Below, piece by piece: positions 56,517-64,000 of a stretch of DNA of 64,000 bases; the stretch's first letter is position 1, and each line of letters opens with the position of its first letter. The notes below the pieces were generated by a model. The model ran no database searches. It saw only the letters and a list, made by a program, of their open reading frames with translations, and was not told where the DNA came from. Made by a program: the position numbers and the translations under genes. Origin of the DNA: Pseudomonas peradeniyensis (GTDB lineage Bacteria > Pseudomonadota > Gammaproteobacteria > Pseudomonadales > Pseudomonadaceae); the NCBI RefSeq assembly GCF_014268935.2, contig NZ_JABWRJ020000002.1, forward strand, positions 612,001 through 676,000, written 5' to 3'.

Positions 56517-57197
56517 TCAGCTGTTCTTTGGTAGCGGCCACAGTTCGCTTGGGTTGAGCACCTCCAGCACCAGATCGGCCTGGCGCTCGTCCAGGCGCGC
56601 CAGCAACTCCTGCGCCGCGCTTTGCGCCGTCCAGGGCTCCGGAATGGCCTGCACCGAGGTCACCGGGGCCTTCAGCGATTGAGGCGCCACCACCATCAGG
56701 TCGATGCCCAGCGTGTGCAGGACATTGCGCTGCTCTTTCAGCCACGTCGGCAGGCTGTTGCCGCCATTGAGCGGCTGGTTCGGTTCGAACAGCTGCAATG
56801 CCGAGTAGCGGCTGAGAATAGTCATGACCTGCGGCTTCTGGCCCTTGGCCAACAACGGCAGCGCGGCGTTCAGGCTCTGGTGCGTGGCTTGCAGGTTGCT
56901 GCTGACGATCTGTTCGAACAGGTCTGCATTCGCCATATTGTCCGGCAGGTAGTCGCAGCTCCCGGCATTTACCAGCAGACAATCCAGCGCCCCCCAGGCG
57001 GCCTGAAGCCGCTGGCCGGCATCCTGCAAGGGGCCGAAAAGCCGCAGCAAGCGTGCTCCGTGAAGCGCCCCCAGGCTGTCGAGTTCCTGGCTATCCCTGC
57101 CACTGGCGGCCACCGTGTGCCCTTGTGCGAGCAACTGTTCCACCAAGGCCAGGCCGAGTCCGTGGCTGGCTCCTGTAACCCAGAAACGACGTGTCAT
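56517..57197 (-). CDS. Short-chain dehydrogenase/reductase
   Basis: A 226-residue SDR. The N-terminal nucleotide motif is TGASHGLGLALVEQLLAQG. NAG is seen in LLVNAGSCDYLP. The catalytic YxxxK is not evident at its usual place (SRYSALQLFEPNQPLNGGN), so it may be an atypical or non-catalytic member. It is last in the run FAD oxidoreductase, DUF523-DUF1722, MerR, phr, SDR and 3 bp after phr, suggesting it belongs to the same light or stress regulon. Confidence 0.8.
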   Translation of the reverse strand: MTRRFWVTGASHGLGLALVEQLLAQGHTVAASGRDSQELDSLGALHGARLLRLFGPLQDAGQRLQAAWGALDCLLVNAGSCDYLPDNMANADLFEQIVSSNLQATHQSLNAALPLLAKGQKPQVMTILSRYSALQLFEPNQPLNGGNSLPTWLKEQRNVLHTLGIDLMVVAPQSLKAPVTSVQAIPEPWTAQSAAQELLARLDERQADLVLEVLNPSELWPLPKNS

Positions 57198-57200
57198 GCT

Positions 57201-58637
57201 CTATGCCCCCTGATCCTGCCAGCTGGTCAAGCTTTTGAAGGCTTCCAATGCGCGTTGGCGACTACTATCGAGATCGACTATCGGGCCCGAGTAATTATTA
57301 GTAGCAAATAGGTCAGCGGATTTCACCGGGAAGTGAATCGATTTATCGTCTTTCCCCTCCAGTTCCGGCAACCACTGGCGGATGAACACCCCTTTCGGAT
57401 CGAAGCGCTGCGACTGAGTGATGGGATTGAAGATCCGAAAATAGGGCACCGCATCGGTACCGGTCGAAGCGCTCCATTGCCAGCCACCGTTGTTGGCGGC
57501 CAGGTCACCGTCTATCAGGTGACGCATGAAATGCCGTTCGCCGTGCCGCCAGTCGATCAGCAGGTTTTTGCTGAGGAACATGGCGACGATCATGCGCAGG
57601 CGGTTATGCATCCAGCCGGTGTGCAACAGTTGGCGCATGGCGGCATCGATGAGGGGGAATCCGGTGCGGCCCTCCTTCCAGGCCTGCAGGTCGGCGGGCG
57701 CGTCGCGCCAGGGCAATGCTTCTGTATGCAGGCGGAAGGCGCGGTGCCGGGAGACCCGGGGGTAGCCCACCAGCGTGTGCTTGTAGAACTCGCGCCACAG
57801 CAGCTCGTTGACCCAGGTCTGCACGCCGACGCTGCCACTATCGAATTCACCCCGGTTGCTCGCCAGTGCCGCGTGCAGGCACTGGCGCGGCGAGACCACG
57901 CCGGCGGCGAGGTAGGGAGAGAGCTGGCTGGTGCCGGCCCTGGCAGGCAGGTCGCGCAGCTGTGCGTAGTCGTCGATGGTTTCGTCGACGAAGCGCTGTA
58001 GCCGCCGCTTGCCTTCATCCTCGCCTGCCGGCCAGTGTTGGCGCAGGGTTTCGCAAGGGAGCGCGAAGCCTTCGACCTGCTGGGGGACGGTGTCGCTGCC
58101 GATCCCGAGGGACTGTTGGGCCTGTACCGGTTGAGCCAGCGACGGGAGGCTGCGGTGCAGGTGCTCCAGGCAGACCCGCTTGAACTGGCTGAATACTTGA
58201 AAGTATTGGCCGGTGCGGGTCAGTACGCTACCGGGCCTGAATAGCAGCTGGTCGAGATGGCTGGTGGCGGTGATCCCGGCTTGTTGCAGTGATTCGCGAG
58301 TTGCTTGGTCCCTCCGGGCCTCGTTGATGCCGTATTCGTCGTTCCAGTGCACGGCCTCGATGCGGTGTTGGCGGCAGACCTCGAGCATGCATTCAGGGAC
58401 GTCGGCCCAGGTGTCGGTGGTGCGAATCAGCAGCGGAATGTTCAATGCCGCCAGTGATTGTTGCAACAGTCGCAGGTTGCGCAGCCAGAAGTCGACCTTG
58501 CAGGGCGCATCGTCGTGGGCCTGCCACTGGCCGGGGCTGGCAATCCACAGGGCCACGGTCGGGCCGCGTTGGCAGGCAGCCGTGAGGGCGGTGTTGTCGT
58601 CGATGCGCAGGTCGCTGCGCAGCCAGATCAGTTGCAT
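57201..58637 (-). CDS. phrB: Deoxyribodipyrimidine photolyase
   Basis: A 478-residue class I CPD photolyase. The N-terminal antenna domain starts MQLIWLRSDLRIDDNTALTA. The FAD domain has WVNELLWREFYKHTLVGYPR, HTGWMHNRLRMIVAMFLSKN, LIDWRHGERHFMRHLIDGDL and NNGGWQWSASTGTDAVPYFR. It repairs UV dimers with blue light. I start at the ATG at 58637; a TTG at 58652 overlapping the MerR stop is less likely. The gene follows its probable regulator directly. Confidence 0.95.
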   Translation of the reverse strand: MQLIWLRSDLRIDDNTALTAACQRGPTVALWIASPGQWQAHDDAPCKVDFWLRNLRLLQQSLAALNIPLLIRTTDTWADVPECMLEVCRQHRIEAVHWNDEYGINEARRDQATRESLQQAGITATSHLDQLLFRPGSVLTRTGQYFQVFSQFKRVCLEHLHRSLPSLAQPVQAQQSLGIGSDTVPQQVEGFALPCETLRQHWPAGEDEGKRRLQRFVDETIDDYAQLRDLPARAGTSQLSPYLAAGVVSPRQCLHAALASNRGEFDSGSVGVQTWVNELLWREFYKHTLVGYPRVSRHRAFRLHTEALPWRDAPADLQAWKEGRTGFPLIDAAMRQLLHTGWMHNRLRMIVAMFLSKNLLIDWRHGERHFMRHLIDGDLAANNGGWQWSASTGTDAVPYFRIFNPITQSQRFDPKGVFIRQWLPELEGKDDKSIHFPVKSADLFATNNYSGPIVDLDSSRQRALEAFKSLTSWQDQGA

Positions 58638-58648
58638 GGGTAACAGGC

Positions 58649-59524
58649 TCAAGGTCGGGGTTGCTGGAGGCGGCGCAGGGCGGCCGGGGGGCTGTCGAAC
58701 AGGTGCAAGTCAGGGAGTGACAGTGCGTGCAGTTCCGTCTCATGCAGGCTGACGGTATTACCACCCAGGAGTTTCAGTGTGTTGACGTCCTGCAATGCTC
58801 GGCCGAGCACGGCGAGGTCGGGGCGACGACCGAGGTGCAGCAGCAGCGCTTGTGGCTGCAGTTGCTCGACGGCCAACCGCAATTGGCGGGGTTCAACGGA
58901 CCACTCGAGGATCTCCAGTGGGTAGCCGTTGCTGCTCAGCAACCAGGCACAGAGCCAGAACTCGGCATCGAAGGCGCAATCGTCGGAGCGGGCGAGCAGC
59001 ACGCAAGGGCCGCCAAGCGAGTGGCTGTCGTGATAGACCCGCGCCCCCAGCTTGCTGCGCAGCCAGCCGTGAAAGAACACCTGTTCCAGTCGGGCGTCGA
59101 AATGCGTTTGCCAGCGCTGTTCGAGGGCCTCGAGCAGCGGCAGCAGCAAGCGCTCGCAGACGGTCACGGCGGGGTAGAGGGCCATCACCTGGTTGATCAA
59201 CTGGTCCAGCGGGCGTTGGGAAAGACGGGCGATGGCCGCGATCAGCTGTTCGATGCGTTCGCCCCATTCGCCCTGGATCGGCGCCGTGGCGTGCGCGGCA
59301 TTGTCCAGCAGTTCGCGCACCTGGCTTACCGCGGCGCCACGCTCCAGCCAGCGCAGCACGGCTTGGACCCGCTGCACCTGGTCCTGTGGATAAAGGCGAT
59401 GGCCCTTGGGTGTGCGCTGCGGCTTGATCAGGCCGTAACGGCGTTCCCAGGCGCGCAGGGTTACCGGATTGACGCCGGTCAGGCGGGCCACTTCGCCGAT
59501 GGGCAGCAATGGGTCAGATGGCAT
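58649..59524 (-). CDS. MerR-family regulator, LitR/CarH/PplR-like
   Basis: A 291-residue regulator. The N-terminal MerR HTH is LPIGEVARLTGVNPVTLRAW then ERRYGLIKPQRTPKGHRLYP. The C-terminal half has the CarH/LitR-like cobalamin-domain plan, but the His of the ExHxxG B12 motif seems absent: the aligned helix reads AEFWLCAWLLSSNGYPLEIL. This matches class II LitR (PplR) proteins of P. putida, reported to control photolyase and related genes by light. It lies between phr and the DUF523-DUF1722 gene, overlapping the latter by 11 bp. Confidence 0.87.
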   Translation of the reverse strand: MPSDPLLPIGEVARLTGVNPVTLRAWERRYGLIKPQRTPKGHRLYPQDQVQRVQAVLRWLERGAAVSQVRELLDNAAHATAPIQGEWGERIEQLIAAIARLSQRPLDQLINQVMALYPAVTVCERLLLPLLEALEQRWQTHFDARLEQVFFHGWLRSKLGARVYHDSHSLGGPCVLLARSDDCAFDAEFWLCAWLLSSNGYPLEILEWSVEPRQLRLAVEQLQPQALLLHLGRRPDLAVLGRALQDVNTLKLLGGNTVSLHETELHALSLPDLHLFDSPPAALRRLQQPRP

Positions 59525-60482
59525 TGCGCAGTCCGAGGTCTTCCGGATGGGGTTGCAGGTAGGCCTGTTGCAGCAGGTAGGGATCGGGATGGCGGCGCAG
59601 GTGGTGCTTGAGCAGGGTCAAGGGCACCACCAGTGGCACCACGCCTTTCTGGTACTGGCCGATGACCTGCTGCAACTCGGCCTTGTCCGCCTGGCCCAGG
59701 TCGTTGCGCAGGTAGCCGCTCAGGTGCTGCAGCACGTTGCCGTGGGTGCCGCGGCTGGCGCAGCGGCGCAGCGCCTGCATCAGCTGGCTGAAGTAGCGCG
59801 GGCCGAGTTGCATCGGGTCGTCGTCGCGGCTCATGTTGCCGAGCAGGCGGCCAAGGCTGCGATAGGCCTGGGGGTTGTGAGCCATCAGCAGGTACTTGTA
59901 GCGGGCATGGAAGCGGATCAGCGCGCCGCGGCTCAGGCCCTGGCGCAGCAGTTGTCGCCAGTCGGCGTAGGCGTAGACGCGGGCGATGAAGTTTTCCCGC
60001 AGCACCGGATCGTGCAGGCGGCCTTCCTCCTCGACCGGCAGGTCCGGGCGCCGCTCGCAGAATGCCGCGGCGTAGGCGCCCCGGCCACCCTGGTGGGCCG
60101 GGTGGCCGTCTTCCTGGTAGACCTTGACCCGTTCAAGGCCGCAGGACGGTGACTTCTGCATGAAGATGTAGCCGCAGATATCGTCGAGTTCGTCGGCCAT
60201 CTGTGCGCCGTAGGCACGCAGCGGGCCGGCGAAATCGGTGGCGCTGTTGCGCGTGCCGGTGACGGCCGGATGCTCGGGGTCGCCTACCAGGCGGATGGGT
60301 TCACGGGGCGTGCCCAGGCCGATGGCGACCTCGGGGCACAGGGGGACCCAGTCGAAATGCTTGCCGAGCAGCTCGAGGCACAGGCTGGAGGCTTTGTGGC
60401 CGGCGTTGTAGCGCACATTGCGGCCGGTCAGGCAGGCGCTGATGGCCAGGCGAGGCTTGCCACTGGGCGGGGAAGCGTTCAT
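59514..60482 (-). CDS. DUF523-DUF1722 (YbgA) protein
   Basis: A 322-residue protein. The N-terminal DUF523 has CLTGRNVRYNAGHKAS and PEVAIGLGTPREPIRL plus KSPSCGL with Cys, a likely thiol or metal site. The C-terminal DUF1722/YbgA (RYKYLLMAHNPQAYRSLGRL, LTLLKHHLRRHPDPYLLQQA) follows. It is often found beside photolyase genes. The ATG at 60482 follows CGGAGACC. Two operator-like boxes lie directly upstream. Function unproven. Confidence 0.88.
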   Translation of the reverse strand: MNASPPSGKPRLAISACLTGRNVRYNAGHKASSLCLELLGKHFDWVPLCPEVAIGLGTPREPIRLVGDPEHPAVTGTRNSATDFAGPLRAYGAQMADELDDICGYIFMQKSPSCGLERVKVYQEDGHPAHQGGRGAYAAAFCERRPDLPVEEEGRLHDPVLRENFIARVYAYADWRQLLRQGLSRGALIRFHARYKYLLMAHNPQAYRSLGRLLGNMSRDDDPMQLGPRYFSQLMQALRRCASRGTHGNVLQHLSGYLRNDLGQADKAELQQVIGQYQKGVVPLVVPLTLLKHHLRRHPDPYLLQQAYLQPHPEDLGLRNAI

Positions 60483-60501
60483 CGCGGTCTCCGGAATGAC
60501 T

Positions 60502-60525
60502 TGTACAGGCTGCACGGTTTGTACA
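60502..60525 (-). promoter_or_regulatory. Operator-like box 1, TGTACA-N12-TGTACA
   Basis: Perfect hexamers TGTACA at 60502-60507 and 60520-60525 with exactly 12 bases between, 20 bases upstream of the DUF523-DUF1722 start. It fits the T(G/A)TACA-N12-TGTA(C/T)A pattern I recall for PplR regulators of P. putida. Confidence 0.75.
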
Positions 60526-60551
60526 AGTCTATTCCAGCACAGATGAAAACT

Positions 60552-60575
60552 TATACAAGTATAATTTTTTGTATA
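60552..60575 (-). promoter_or_regulatory. Operator-like box 2, TATACA-N12-TGTATA, overlapping a promoter
   Basis: Half-sites at 60552-60557 and 60570-60575 with 12 bases between. On the minus strand the box includes TATACT, a good -10 element, so binding would cover the promoter. Confidence 0.75.
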
Positions 60576-60588
60576 AGTTTGCCGTCGA

Positions 60589-63694
<3,106 letters not shown>

Positions 63695-63718
63695 GAAACT
63701 CGCCTGGCTTTGAATCTA

Positions 63719-63737
63719 GGGGCCGCAAGGCGGCCCC
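63719..63737. terminator. Hairpin between hemH and the permease gene
   Basis: GGGGCCGC-AAG-GCGGCCCC, a perfect 8-bp stem between two convergent genes. No strong T-run follows, so it is a REP-like or weak bidirectional terminator. Confidence 0.75.
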
Positions 63738-63754
63738 AGGATTTCAAGAAAGAC

Positions 63755-64000
63755 TCAAGGCAGCTGATCATCCAACTTCTTGTTCTTCCAGCCATCGTTG
63801 CCCGGCAGGATCAGGTTCAGGGCAATGGCCACCACGGCGCACAGGGCGATGCCTTTCAGGCCCCAGTCGTCCGGGCCGTCGCCGCTGCCGATCAGCACGC
63901 CGCCGATACCGAACACCAGGGTCACCGAAACGATCACCAGGTTGCGCGCCTCGGCCAGGTCGATCTTGTGGCGGATCATGGTGTTCATGCCCACCGCCGC
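63755..64000 (-). CDS. uraA: Xanthine/uracil permease, C-terminal part (UraA-like), cut by window edge
   Basis: Only the last ~80 residues are in the window; the frame runs out past 64000. It has IRHKIDLAEARNLVIVSVTL, a hydrophobic VFGIGGVLIGSG segment and a final helix LKGIALCAVVAIALNLILPG, as in the uracil:H+ symporter UraA of the NCS2 family. In other P. putida genomes uraA follows hemH. The methionine codons near the edge are internal and not the start. Confidence 0.85.
   Translation of the reverse strand, partial: AAVGMNTMIRHKIDLAEARNLVIVSVTLVFGIGGVLIGSGDGPDDWGLKGIALCAVVAIALNLILPGNDGWKNKKLDDQLP

Noticed and set aside
58649..59524. The D-S-H-S-L-G string in the MerR protein as a cobalamin-binding DxHxxG motif
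   Set aside because: It lies before the first strand of the C-terminal domain and not on the helix where CarH carries its ligand His, so the match appears fortuitous.

Overview
The window is high-GC gammaproteobacterial chromosome, almost certainly from the Pseudomonas putida group. Support comes from the protein families, from dense REP/REPIN repeats of the 'gtaggagcggcct...' type, and from gene order. The blocks alkA-ada and ychF-pth-rplY-prs-tRNA(Gln)-ispE-lolB-TPR-hemA-prfA-prmC-moeB-murI...phr-merR...hemH match, as I recall it, the PP_07xx region of P. putida KT2440.

Layout: 0.1-3 kb, nitrilase-family hydrolase, a RelBE-type toxin-antitoxin pair and an MTHFR-like protein. 3.1-4.3 kb, an intact IS3-family element inserted in a REP. 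4.6-6.9 kb, metE. 6.9-10.9 kb, an ECF sigma / FecR / TonB-receptor cell-surface signalling system. 11-12.9 kb, alkylation repair (alkA, ada). 13-16.7 kb, an MscS-type channel and a DUF3422 protein. 17-18.2 kb, a second IS3-family element inserted at the same base position of another REP. 18.2-19.6 kb, a gene-poor repeat zone. 19.6-24.9 kb, an aldehyde dehydrogenase / NCS1 permease / NTF2-like set divergent from two tandem isochorismatase-fold hydrolases (the second is YcaC). 24.9-30.3 kb, a FUSC/DUF1656/HlyD efflux operon with its LysR regulator and a convergent MFS transporter.

At 30,560-30,598 there is a run of 39 consecutive G. It marks the left edge of a contractile phage-tail operon (30.6-43.4 kb, all minus strand). 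The operon runs gpR, sheath, tube, zinc finger, tail-assembly chaperone with a -1 frameshift, tape measure, DUF2590, J, I, fibre, fibre chaperone, two baseplate-type proteins, D and V. I see no capsid, portal, terminase, integrase or lysis gene, so it looks like a tailocin or a headless remnant of a VHML/VP882-like phage. The poly-G may hide an assembly break.

From 43.9 kb to the end is conserved housekeeping DNA: ychF, pth, rplY, prs, tRNA-Gln, ispE, lolB, a TPR lipoprotein, hemA-prfA-prmC-moeB-murI and hemH. Between murI and hemH sits a photolyase / MerR (LitR/PplR-like) / DUF523-DUF1722 / FAD-oxidoreductase cluster. Three exact TRTACA-N12-TGTAYA operator-like boxes lie in front of its genes, which suggests one light-responsive regulon. 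A 598-bp near-perfect palindrome fills the divergent hemA promoter region.
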